Source: Georgenia satyanarayanai (lineage in GTDB: Bacteria; Actinomycetota; Actinomycetes; Actinomycetales; Actinomycetaceae). Taken from it: a stretch of 64,000 nucleotides of DNA. The DNA lies in contig NZ_JAMBNZ010000012.1 of the NCBI RefSeq assembly GCF_023715365.1, positions 46,085 to 110,084 on the forward strand, in the 5' to 3' direction. Below the pieces are notes generated by a model, which saw only the letters and a list, made by a program, of their open reading frames with translations, was not told where the DNA came from and ran no database searches. The translations under genes were made by a program, and so were the position numbers. Below are positions 55,203-64,000 of the stretch, piece after piece. Numbering within the stretch: the first letter of the stretch is position 1; every line of letters begins with the position of its first letter.

Positions 55203-56780
55203 ATGACCGTGCACCGGATGATGGGCATCGAGACCGAGTACGGGGTCCTGCAGCCCGGGCAGCCGATGGCCAACCCGATGGCCCTGTCGGCCGCCGTCGT
55301 CGTCGCGTACGCGCAGACGGTGGGCGAGGGCGCGACGGCGCGGTGGGACTACGAGGGGGAGGACCCGCTGGCCGACGCCCGCGGCTTCCGTCTCGACCGC
55401 GCTGCGGCGCACCCCGACCAGCTCACCGACTCCCCGGCCGAGCGGGCCGCGGCGCTGGGACGCTTCCACCGCCGTCGCCCGGGCGTGGACGAGCCGGCTT
55501 CCGCGGCGACGTCGCTCGTGCTGACCAACGGTGCGCGGCTGTACGTCGACCACGCCCACCCGGAGTACTCCAGCCCCGAGGTCACCGGCCCGCGCGACGC
55601 GGTGCGGTGGGACCGGGCGGGGGAGGAGGTCATGCGCCGCGCCGCCGCCGCGCTGGCCGCCGAGCCCGCGATGCCCGACGTCGCGCTGTACAAGAACAAC
55701 GTCGACGGCAAGGGCCAGTCCTACGGGACCCACGAGAACTACCTCATGGACCGGGCGGTGCCCTTCGGGGACGTCGTCCGCTACCTCACGCCCTTCCTCG
55801 TCACCCGCCAGGTGTTCACGGGCGCGGGCCGGGTGGGTCTGGGGCAGCGCTCGGAGGTGCCGGGTTTCCAGCTCTCCCAGCGGGCCGACTACATCGAGAA
55901 CGACGTCGGCCTGGAGACGACCTTCAACCGGCCGATCATCAACACCCGCGACGAGCCGCACGCCGACGCGTCGCGCTACCGGCGCCTGCACGTCATCGTC
56001 GGGGACGCCAACCTCCTCGAGGTGGGGACCTGGCTCAAGCTCGCCACCACTTCGTTGGTGCTGTGGCTGCTCGAGCAGGACGCCGTGCCGCTTTCCCTGG
56101 ACGCGATGGCGCTGGACGATGCCGTGGCGGAGACGCGGCTGGTCAGCCACGACACGACCCTCACCCACCGGCTCACGCTCGCCGACGGGCGGCAGATGAC
56201 GGCGCTGGAGATCCAGCGGGTCTACCTCGACGTCATCCGCGACGCTCTCGGCGACGACGTCGACGCCGAGACGCGCGCCGTGCTCGACCGCTGGGACTCG
56301 TTGCTCACCCGCCTGGGGGAGGACCCGATGTCCTGCGCCGCCGAGGTGGAGTGGGTCGCGAAGCTCCGGCTGCTCGAGGGCATGCGCCGGCGCGACGGCA
56401 TCGGCTGGGACGACCCCCGCCTGGCTGCGCTCGACCTCCAGTGGTCCGACGTGCGCCCCGAGCGCAGCATCTACCAGCGCCTTGCCGCGTCCGGTGCCGT
56501 CGAGCTCATCGTCAGCCCGGAGGAGGTGACCGAGGCGGTCCACGCCGCCCCGGTGGACACGCGCGCGTGGTTCCGCGGCGAGACGATCCGCCGCTACGGC
56601 GCCGGGGTTGCGGCGGCCGGGTGGGAGTCGGTGGTCCTCGACGTGCCCGGCGAGGAGCACCTCGTCCGTCTTCCCCTGGCCGAGCCGGCGCGCGGCAGCC
56701 GCGAGCACGTGGGGGAGGCGCTGGACGCCAGCGCCGACGTCGCCACGCTCCTCGAGGAGCTCCGCCGCCGCCACGGCTGA
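55203..56780 (+). CDS. dop: Pup deamidase/depupylase Dop
   Basis: 525 aa. Carboxylate-amine-ligase fold; activates Pup by deamidating its C-terminal Gln and removes Pup from targets. MMGIETEYGVLQPGQPMANPMALSAAVVVAYA (nucleotide-binding Glu residues), NGARLYVDHAHPEYSSPEVTGPRDAVRWDRAGE (catalytic Asp loop), KNNVDGKGQSYGTHENYLMDR, RADYIENDVGLETTFNRPIINTRDEPHAD and HVIVGDANLLEVGTWLK. GGAG precedes the ATG by about 9 nt. pup, normally next, is absent from the following 180 nt. Confidence 0.95.
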   Translation: MTVHRMMGIETEYGVLQPGQPMANPMALSAAVVVAYAQTVGEGATARWDYEGEDPLADARGFRLDRAAAHPDQLTDSPAERAAALGRFHRRRPGVDEPASAATSLVLTNGARLYVDHAHPEYSSPEVTGPRDAVRWDRAGEEVMRRAAAALAAEPAMPDVALYKNNVDGKGQSYGTHENYLMDRAVPFGDVVRYLTPFLVTRQVFTGAGRVGLGQRSEVPGFQLSQRADYIENDVGLETTFNRPIINTRDEPHADASRYRRLHVIVGDANLLEVGTWLKLATTSLVLWLLEQDAVPLSLDAMALDDAVAETRLVSHDTTLTHRLTLADGRQMTALEIQRVYLDVIRDALGDDVDAETRAVLDRWDSLLTRLGEDPMSCAAEVEWVAKLRLLEGMRRRDGIGWDDPRLAALDLQWSDVRPERSIYQRLAASGAVELIVSPEEVTEAVHAAPVDTRAWFRGETIRRYGAGVAAAGWESVVLDVPGEEHLVRLPLAEPARGSREHVGEALDASADVATLLEELRRRHG

Positions 56781-56963
56781 CGCTCTCCTCATCGAGAGCC
56801 GACTTGTTCACCGAGACATGCACGGTAGGGGGCGAACGATATGCGTCAGTGCGGCGCGTACGGGGATGTGGGACCAGAATCGGGCTGTGGGCCGTCTCCC
56901 CGTGGGTTGCTCTATTCGCTAACCCGGGAGGTTTCGCACTCCGGCCCTACCGGCAGGATGATG
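56781..56963. other. non-coding gap after dop, left edge of accessory region
   Basis: 183 nt with visibly lower GC than dop. Both strands were read for Pup (about 60 acidic residues ending GGQ or GGE) and none is present. A 34-codon frame from 56818 has no recognisable features. This is the left boundary of the accessory block. Confidence 0.5.
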
Positions 56964-57602
56964 TCACTCTGGCCAGGCGGAGTTCTGGATGATCTCCACG
57001 AAGTTCATCCGCTCGAACCCGGGCTGGGTGTGGGCCAGGACGTCGGCCTTCACGTTGCCGAAGGTGGTGTGCGGGCGGTCCTTGAGGCCCTCGGCGAAGG
57101 AAGCGATGATCTGCTTCTTGAAGCCTGTGCGCGGGTGGGCCGCGACGACGGCCGCTCGCTGCTCATCGGTGATCGTGTCGTAGCCCATTCCTAAGACGTC
57201 CAGCTCTACGCCTCGGGTCACGAGGGCGACCTCGGGGGCCATGTGCAGCGGGATCTCGGGCGTGGTGTGCAGGGCGATGGCGTTCCACACCCGATCGGCC
57301 GCCTCGCCGTCGATGCCGTAGCTTCCGAGGAAGCGGCGGGCCTCGTCGGCGGCGTCGATCTCGAACCGCTGGTCGGTGCGGCGGTAGCGCTCGGTGAGGC
57401 CCAGGTCGTGGAACATCGTGCCGATGTACAGCAGCTCGGGGTCGTACTCGAGGCCGTCGCGCTGCCCCCGCAGTGACGCGAACAGGAACACGCGACGGGA
57501 GTGGTCGTACACGAGCTGGGTTGCCACGTCGCGCAGCAGCGCCGTCGCATCCTTGGCCATCGCGCTGTCGGGGATCTGGACACCGGCGATCATCTCGGTC
57601 AT
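56964..57602 (-). CDS. HD domain hydrolase, cyanamide hydratase-like
   Basis: 212 aa. HD-fold metal hydrolase: LVYDHSRRVFLFASLRGQRDGL (first His), LLYIGTMFHDLGLTERY (His-Asp pair), FEIDAADEARRFLGSYGIDG and ALHTTPEIPLHMAPEVALVTRGVELDVLG. The order matches HD proteins related to fungal cyanamide hydratase and bacterial isocyanide/nitrile-type homologues; the real substrate is not known. AAAGG lies 9 nt before ATG 57602. It diverges from a GlxA-type regulator that probably controls it. Confidence 0.82.
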   Translation of the reverse strand: MTEMIAGVQIPDSAMAKDATALLRDVATQLVYDHSRRVFLFASLRGQRDGLEYDPELLYIGTMFHDLGLTERYRRTDQRFEIDAADEARRFLGSYGIDGEAADRVWNAIALHTTPEIPLHMAPEVALVTRGVELDVLGMGYDTITDEQRAAVVAAHPRTGFKKQIIASFAEGLKDRPHTTFGNVKADVLAHTQPGFERMNFVEIIQNSAWPE

Positions 57603-57656
57603 CGGGGCCGCCTTTCGAAGGGGAACGGGGTCTTCAACCATCGTGGCGCCTACTGC

Positions 57657-57662
57657 TACGGT
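57657..57662 (+). promoter_or_regulatory. -10 element of leaderless transcript ahead of GlxA regulator
   Basis: TACGGT ends 6 nt before ATG 57669. No ribosome-binding site is seen before that ATG. No good -35 is recognisable. Confidence 0.55.
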
Positions 57663-57668
57663 CACGCC

Positions 57669-57707
57669 ATGTCATTCCAGCCCGATACCCCTCGGTTTCG
57701 GACATGA
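57669..57707 (+). CDS. leaderless 12-codon uORF coupled to GlxA regulator
   Basis: ATG to TGA encodes MSFQPDTPRFRT. The -10 TACGGT puts the transcript's first base at this ATG. The stop overlaps the regulator ATG (ATGA at 57704-57707), so ribosomes finishing the peptide would reinitiate on the regulator, which has no ribosome-binding site of its own. Confidence 0.5.
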   Translation: MSFQPDTPRFRT

Positions 57708-58681
57708 AGCACCGCGTCGGGATTGTGGTGTTCGACGGGATGACGCTGTTGGACGCCAGCGGTCCGGCCGAGGTGTTCCACCACGCCGACCCGTCCGGTG
57801 AGCACTACGACATCACGTACGTTTCCCCGGCCGGTGGCACCGTGGTCGCCTCATCCGGGATGGCACTGGCGGGAACTATCGCGGCCGACGACATCGCCCC
57901 GGTAAACACAGTGTTGGTGGCCGGCGGTGGTCACCTGGCAGGCGGTCCGTTCGACGCCGCGCTCCTGGCTGCGGTGGAACGGCTCGTCGACGGCGCCCAG
58001 CGGGTGACGTCGGTGTGCACCGGCGCCTTTGTGCTCGCCGAGCTCGGCTACCTCGATGGGCGCCGCGCCACCACCCACTGGCGTCATGCCCACGTGTTGG
58101 CGCGGCTCTACCCGCGGGTGCAGGTAGAGCCCGACGTCATCCACGTCCGCGACGGGCGCTACCTCACCTCCGCCGGCATCAGTGCCGGAATCGACCTCGC
58201 CCTCGCACTCGTGGAGGCCGACCTCGGGGTAGACACCGCTCGCGAGACCGCACGCGAGCTGGTGATGTTCATGCAGCGCCCCGGAGGCCAGACACAGTTC
58301 TCCAGTGTCCTGCAAACCCCGCCCGCCCGGGCGCCACAACTGCGCTCACTCATGGACGCGGTGCTCGCCGAGCCCGCTGCGGAACACACGGTGGCCACGA
58401 TGGCGACCATGGCCGGCGTCAGTCAACGCCACCTCCACCGGATGTTTCGTACCGAGCTCGGCACATCACCAGGGCGGTGGCTCGAGCAGGTCCGCGTCGA
58501 CGTCGCCCGCACCCTCGTCCTCGATGGCCACACCCTCACGCGTGTTGCGCAGCTGTGCGGCCTCGGCAGCGACGAAACGCTCCGCCGCGCCTTCGCCCGG
58601 CACCTGGGAACAACGCCCTCCAACTACCGGGCACGGTTCAGCACAGCGCTTGACGGCACCTTTCCGGCGAAGGGTCCTTGA
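57704..58681 (+). CDS. GlxA family regulator (DJ-1/PfpI + AraC)
   Basis: 325 aa. N-terminal DJ-1/PfpI domain (HRVGIVVFDGMTLLDASGPAEVF; VTSVCTGAFVLAELGYLDGRRATTHW with the nucleophile-elbow Cys, about 102-127) and C-terminal AraC-type double HTH (about 225-320; TVATMATMAGVSQRHLHRMFRTELGTSPGRWLEQVRVDVAR and GLGSDETLRRAFARHLGTTPSNYR). A transcription activator that senses a small molecule. It diverges from the HD hydrolase gene, its likely target. Codon use is less extreme in GC than the core block to the left. Confidence 0.88.
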   Translation: MKHRVGIVVFDGMTLLDASGPAEVFHHADPSGEHYDITYVSPAGGTVVASSGMALAGTIAADDIAPVNTVLVAGGGHLAGGPFDAALLAAVERLVDGAQRVTSVCTGAFVLAELGYLDGRRATTHWRHAHVLARLYPRVQVEPDVIHVRDGRYLTSAGISAGIDLALALVEADLGVDTARETARELVMFMQRPGGQTQFSSVLQTPPARAPQLRSLMDAVLAEPAAEHTVATMATMAGVSQRHLHRMFRTELGTSPGRWLEQVRVDVARTLVLDGHTLTRVAQLCGLGSDETLRRAFARHLGTTPSNYRARFSTALDGTFPAKGP

Positions 58682-58865
58682 GCGGACTGCGCCGGCTGCG
58701 CGGCTACTCATGTCTTCACGAACCGCCTCGGTCAGCGCGGAGCGAGTGAGGTCACCGGCCGGCCGCTCATGACGCGGCTTGCCCACCCGCGTGCCGTCCA
58801 GGTGATCTCTCCTGGTCCTGCCTGGGCTGGTGGCCGGTGGCGCCTTGTGGATCTACGCTCGGGCG

Positions 58866-59234
58866 ATGCGCGATGCGGCTGCTTCCCCGGAGGATCAGTT
58901 TCACGGCTTCCCCGAGGGTCTTGCGATCTGCCGTGCGGTCCAGGAGGCCGTGCACGCGATCGGCGAAGCGACGGTGAAGGTGACCAAGAGCCAGGTCACC
59001 TTCGGCCGCCGCCGTGGCTTTGCCTACGTGTGGCGACCGGGGCAGTACGTCAATAGTGATGTACCAGCGGTGCTCTCCATCGCGCTGCCGCGTGAACTGA
59101 GATCCGAACGATTCAAGGAAGTTGCTCATCCCTCAGCGAAGGTGTGGATGCACCACATTGAGCTTCACGAGCCCACGGAAGTGGACGATCAGATCGTCGA
59201 ATGGCTTACCGAGGCGTACGCGAGCGCACGTTGA
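58866..59234 (+). CDS. DUF5655-like protein
   Basis: 122 aa. FHGFPEGLAICRAVQEAVHAIGEATVKVTKSQVTFGRRRGFAYVWRPGQYV, then VWMHHIELHEPTEVDDQIVEWLTEAYASA. This matches the DUF5655 pattern (helix, KSQVTF strand, a late MHHIEL-type segment). ATG 58866 has TACGCT at -12 to -7 (leaderless). Role unknown. The 184 nt before it and the 142 nt after it hold nothing recognisable. Confidence 0.72.
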   Translation: MRDAAASPEDQFHGFPEGLAICRAVQEAVHAIGEATVKVTKSQVTFGRRRGFAYVWRPGQYVNSDVPAVLSIALPRELRSERFKEVAHPSAKVWMHHIELHEPTEVDDQIVEWLTEAYASAR

Positions 59235-59376
59235 CCACGGCACGGCCGCGCGCCGAGCCGCTGTGAGCGTCCCGGATGGGAACCACCCTCGGGGGGCTCT
59301 CCGTGGCTGCGACGGAGACCCGCTTGACGGCGTCCCGCGACGGAGCCGGTTGCGGGACGCCGGCAAGGTGGGGCGT

Positions 59377-59991
59377 TCAGCCTCGTGCCGACGCGGCGGC
59401 GAGCTGGGCCTTGGCTGCCAGCCGTTGGCGTTGGATGGCGCGATAGACGGTGGACCGACCAACGCCGAAGAGTTCGGCGACCTCGAGGGTGCTGTACTCA
59501 CCGCTGTGGACGAGCGACACGAGATGTGCTTCCTGTTTACGGCTGAGCTTGGGCTGCTTGCCCTTCAACCGACCCTTGGCCTTCGCGACCTTCATGCCCT
59601 CGACAGTGCGCAGTCGGATCAGGTCGGACTCGAACTCCGCGACCATGGCCAGCACGTTGAACAGGAGACGACCAACGGCGTCGGTCGGGTCGTAGACGGA
59701 CCCGCCGAGCGAGAGGCTGATCTGCCGGGCGGTCAACTCGTCCGCGATCGCCCGCGCATCGGGCAGGGACCGGGCAAGGCGGTCGAGCTTCGTGACCACC
59801 AGCGTGTCCCCAGCCCGACACGCGGCCAGGGCCTCGCGCAGGCCGGGGCGTTCTCGGTTGGTGCCGGTCAGGCCGTGATCGACATAGATGCGTTCTTCCT
59901 CGACGCCGAAGCTGAGCAGGGCATCGCGTTGCGCTGTGAGGTCCTGCTGATCGGTGGAGCATCGGGCGTACCCGACAAGTAGTGCGCTCAT
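59377..59991 (-). CDS. serine recombinase (resolvase/invertase family)
   Basis: 204 aa, intact. Catalytic domain: VGYARCSTDQQDLTAQRDAL (nucleophile Ser about residue 12), GLTGTNRERPGL, VVTKLDRLARSL and AMVAEFESDLIRLRTVEGM (long E helix). A C-terminal Hin-type HTH carries LEVAELFGVGRSTVYRAIQRQ. GGAGGT lies 6 nt before ATG 59991. No transposase, Tn3-type terminal repeats or obvious res site were recognised beside it, so it may be a remnant or belong to a larger element. It supports recent mobility of this region. Confidence 0.92.
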   Translation of the reverse strand: MSALLVGYARCSTDQQDLTAQRDALLSFGVEEERIYVDHGLTGTNRERPGLREALAACRAGDTLVVTKLDRLARSLPDARAIADELTARQISLSLGGSVYDPTDAVGRLLFNVLAMVAEFESDLIRLRTVEGMKVAKAKGRLKGKQPKLSRKQEAHLVSLVHSGEYSTLEVAELFGVGRSTVYRAIQRQRLAAKAQLAAASARG

Positions 59992-60139
59992 GGCGCACCT
60001 CCCCAAGGGATCGGCCCGGCCGCGCCACGAATGTGGTCGACTCGGGCGCCGGGCGGAGCCCGACACCACCAGCGGCTGCCTTTCCTTCTCGGTGCGCAAG
60101 TGCTTCCGGTGACCGCCTTTTCGTTATACGATTTTGGTC

Positions 60140-60373
60140 ATGGTGAGCGAGGAGCAGATCCGGCAGTGGGCTCAAGAGGCTGAGACCGGGTATGACGCCC
60201 AGGAGTTGAAGCGCCGCGGCCGTGGTCGTCCGGGGCGGGGTGCAGAGCCGATGCAGGTCGTCGCTGTCCGTCTCACTGCCGAGGAGCTCGCTGCGGTCGA
60301 CGCCATCGCCGAGCGCGAGCACATCTCGCGGTCCGAAGCTATCCGCAGGGCGTTGGCCGGCTTCGGAGCGTGA
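60140..60373 (+). CDS. ribbon-helix-helix antitoxin-like protein (CopG type)
   Basis: 77 aa. C-terminal RHH: QVVAVRLTAEELAAVDAIAEREHISRSEAIRRALAGF (about 40-76), preceded by a charged region with RRGRGRPGRG. TACGAT (60127-60132) lies at -13 to -8 (leaderless). Its stop overlaps the start of a decayed toxin gene (GTGA at 60370-60373), the arrangement expected for a type II antitoxin-toxin operon. The antitoxin itself looks intact, so it may be an orphan repressor. Confidence 0.82.
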   Translation: MVSEEQIRQWAQEAETGYDAQELKRRGRGRPGRGAEPMQVVAVRLTAEELAAVDAIAEREHISRSEAIRRALAGFGA

Positions 60374-60612
60374 AGGTCCATGACAGTGCTCTCAAGCACG
60401 GCGTGCTTGCAGAGAACGCTGTTCAAGCGGCCGACTGGCCGCTCCGATGGAGCCACTCGAGGAGAGCGGGACTGCCCCCACCGCGAACTGCGACTCGGCT
60501 TCGACACCCACGCTCGCCTCCTCGAGACGGTCGTCCTTGTCTCCAGAGCAACGAGGAACTCGTCCTTCACGCGATGCCAGCCCGCAGGCAGTACTGGGAC
60601 CTCCTGCCCTGA
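60370..60612 (+). pseudogene. decayed toxin partner of the RHH antitoxin
   Basis: Family sequence is split across all three frames: VKVHDSALKHGVLAENAVQA (60370 onward), MEPLEES (from 60447), DCPHRELRLGFDTHARLLET (from about 60471) and NEELVLHAMPARRQYWDLLP (to the stop at 60612). Each switch fits a single-base deletion, near 60445, 60468 and 60543. Rejoined, it gives one protein of about 80 residues of a family I recall as the toxin next to such RHH proteins (BrnT-like in size). The name is uncertain; the decay is clear. Confidence 0.75.
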
Positions 60613-62687
<2,075 letters not shown>

Positions 62688-62752
62688 CTAAGGCGAGCAC
62701 CAGCACTGGCCGGCGCCCTCGTGTGCTTCCACTCCACCACCCGCCCACTGGG

Positions 62753-62767
62753 GCAGGAACGTCCTGC
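62753..62767. promoter_or_regulatory. inverted repeat between AKR and XRE genes
   Basis: GCAGGA-acg-TCCTGC, a perfect 6-bp inverted repeat with a 3-nt centre. It lies 93 nt before the reductase start and 59 nt before the XRE gene start, in their shared control region. It is a candidate operator of the XRE regulator. Confidence 0.4.
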
Positions 62768-62825
62768 TTGTGGGTGTATTGGCAGTACGTGGCTACCGGG
62801 CCCTCGGGCTCGTACCGTCGAGGGC

Positions 62826-63710
62826 ATGGACCAACGTGATGAGGTGCGTGACTTCCTCTCCTCGCGCCGTGCCCGGCTCAGCCCGACCGACGTCGGCCTG
62901 CCCGCAGGCACGGGACGACGCCGGGTCGCCGGGCTGCGCCGCGACGAGGTCGCCGTCCTGGCCGGCGTCTCCTCGGAGTACTACGCCCGCCTGGAGCGCG
63001 GGAACCTGGCCGGCGCCTCCGACGCCGTCCTGGACGCGATCGCGGCCGCGCTGCGGCTGGACGAGGCCGAGCAGCTACACCTGCGCAACCTTGCCCACGC
63101 CGCCAACCAGTCCACCCGGCGGCGCCGCACCCCGGCACCGCGCCCCGCGGTGCACGCCTCGATGCAGCGTGTCCTCGACGCGATGACCACCGTGCCAGCC
63201 TACGTGCGCGACTCCCGGATGGACGTCGTCGCCGGCAACGCCATGGCGCGTGAGCTGCTCAGCCCCGTCTACCGCTTCGCCCGGCACACCGGCACCCCAC
63301 CCAACAGCGCCCGGTACGCCTTCCTCGACGCCTCGGCGCGCGACTACTACCCCGACTGGGCGCAGGTCACCCACGACTGCGTCGCAGCGCTGCACGGCGC
63401 CGCCGGCCACAACCCCTACGACAAGCCGCTGTCCGACCTCGTCGGTGAGCTGTCCACCCGCTCCGAGACCTTCCGCACCCTGTGGGCCACCCACGACGTG
63501 CGCCTGCACCGCACGGGTCTCAAGCGCCTGCGCCATCCCGAGGTCGGCGTCCTTGCCCTGGAGTACGACGTCATGGAACTCGTCCAGCACCCCGGCCTGG
63601 TCCTCATCGCCTACAGCGCCGCCCCCGGCACGCCCGCCGCCGACGGGCTGGCCCTGCTGGCGTCATTGGCCGCCACCCGCGGCGACGCGGTCACCACACC
63701 CGGCGGATGA
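62826..63710 (+). CDS. XRE-family regulator with MmyB-like ligand domain
   Basis: 294 aa. N-terminal HTH: RRVAGLRRDEVAVLAGVSSEYYARLERGNLAGASDAVLDAIAAALRLD (about 30-80). C-terminal MmyB-like PAS-type domain from about 105 (ASMQRVLDAMTTVPAYVRDSRMDVVAGNAMARELLSPVY; ARDYYPDW; LSTRSETFRTLWATHDVRLHRTGLKRLRHPEVG). Such regulators usually control adjacent oxidoreductase genes, here the two reductases. TACCGT (62814-62819) ends 6 nt before the ATG (leaderless). The stop overlaps the next gene's ATG (ATGA). Confidence 0.9.
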   Translation: MDQRDEVRDFLSSRRARLSPTDVGLPAGTGRRRVAGLRRDEVAVLAGVSSEYYARLERGNLAGASDAVLDAIAAALRLDEAEQLHLRNLAHAANQSTRRRRTPAPRPAVHASMQRVLDAMTTVPAYVRDSRMDVVAGNAMARELLSPVYRFARHTGTPPNSARYAFLDASARDYYPDWAQVTHDCVAALHGAAGHNPYDKPLSDLVGELSTRSETFRTLWATHDVRLHRTGLKRLRHPEVGVLALEYDVMELVQHPGLVLIAYSAAPGTPAADGLALLASLAATRGDAVTTPGG

Positions 63711-63907
63711 CCGCGCGCTCGACCAGCCGGCGGACGTTCCTGAGTGCCGGGCTGGCCCTCGGCGGGGCGACCCTGCTCACCGTGGCCGGTTGCGTGCCAC
63801 AGGACACCGCCCAGAGCCCGCAGCCCTCAGCCGTGACTCCGACGCCCGATCGATGTGCGGGACATGAACGCTCCGCTGGCCATCAGGGCGCCGAGAGGAG
63901 GCGCTGA
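63707..63907 (+). pseudogene. truncated Tat/lipoprotein gene (cyclophilin-like family?)
   Basis: 66 codons: SRRTFLSAGLALGGATLLTV is a Tat/lipoprotein signal ending in lipobox-like VAGC, then a Gln/Ser/Pro/Thr spacer. From about 63848 the frame turns to nonsense, while another frame reads IDVRDMNAPLAIRA, the sort of start I associate with cyclophilin-like secreted proteins, before homology ends near 63880. So the gene is both frameshifted and cut off. Coupled to the XRE gene by ATGA. Confidence 0.6.
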
Positions 63908-64000
63908 ACCGCATCTGCAAGCTCCGCCACTGAACGCTCACCATTCAGCTCGACTGTCGCACCTCGCCGCAGCAACGGCTCGACTGTCTCGACGTAGTTC
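63883..64000 (-). CDS. C-terminus of a P-loop kinase-like protein, cut by window end
   Basis: The last 38 codons on the minus strand, running in from outside the window: NYVETVEPLLRRGATVELNG and ERSVAELADAVQRLLSAP then stop. The pattern (TVEPLL-R-GA-V-L-G-SVAELA-V) resembles the end of adenylate/gluconate-kinase-like or AAA proteins. Only the tail is visible, so the function is open. It overlaps the broken lipoprotein gene, marking a junction. Confidence 0.5.
   Translation of the reverse strand, partial: NYVETVEPLLRRGATVELNGERSVAELADAVQRLLSAP

Noticed and set aside
56781..56963. A pup gene after dop
   Set aside because: No frame gives an acidic protein of about 60 residues ending in GGQ or GGE.
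59240..60130. Tn3-type transposon around the serine recombinase
   Set aside because: No transposase and no 38-bp terminal repeats beginning GGGG were recognised on either side.

Overview
This window is dense, very GC-rich DNA (about 73% GC by impression, with strong G/C preference at third codon positions). It fits an actinobacterium, most likely of the order Micrococcales. The gene set supports this: a mycothiol ligase (MshC), a Pup-proteasome ATPase (ARC/Mpa) and Dop, the coproporphyrin-type haem pair HemH-HemQ, an ImuA'-ImuB-DnaE2 mutasome, a 13E12/DUF222 HNH protein and an Rv2578c-type radical SAM protein. The genus cannot be fixed from sequence alone.

Layout. 1-8.4 kb: the translesion mutasome (partial imuA', imuB, dnaE2), with a protein-isoaspartate methyltransferase and an LTA-synthase-like enzyme inserted on the opposite strand. 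8.4-19.7 kb: transporters (AI-2E exporter, Na+/H+ antiporter, alanine:Na+ symporter, TSUP), a tRNA-Leu(GAG), a zinc-ribbon metallo-hydrolase, a secreted PGRP amidase with C-terminal repeats, SelO and a DUF429 protein. 19.7-22 kb: DUF222-HNH protein and a membrane-anchored secreted protein. 22-29.3 kb: an iron/haem block, made of an ABC importer with a FadR-type regulator, a soluble tandem-GAF chemoreceptor-like protein, then hemH-hemQ. 29.3-33 kb: ArsR-SulP operon diverging from an SOS-controlled radical SAM gene. 33-42 kb: two Nudix enzymes, PQQ-type sugar dehydrogenase, SDR, glyoxalase, a GNAT-pyrophosphohydrolase fusion, a frameshifted ATC-hydrolase-like gene abutting an M3 peptidase, and an M20 peptidase. 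42-56.8 kb: a core block (uppP, mshC, YihY, PAC2, HAD, RecB-like nuclease, site-2 protease, trmI, arc, dop). 56.8-64 kb: an accessory island with less uniform composition that begins where pup would be expected. It carries an HD protein, a GlxA regulator, DUF5655, a serine recombinase, an RHH antitoxin with a decayed toxin, two aldo/keto reductases, an XRE regulator and a broken lipoprotein gene.

Two themes run through the window. First, at least twenty start codons sit 6-8 nt after a TAnnnT hexamer, the signature of leaderless transcripts. Two of these lead into very short ORFs coupled to the real gene by a 4-nt stop/start overlap. Second, good SOS boxes overlap the starts of dnaE2 and the radical SAM gene. 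Recent gene decay is also visible: a 2-bp deletion that makes a false fusion, a toxin with three frameshifts, and a truncated lipoprotein.
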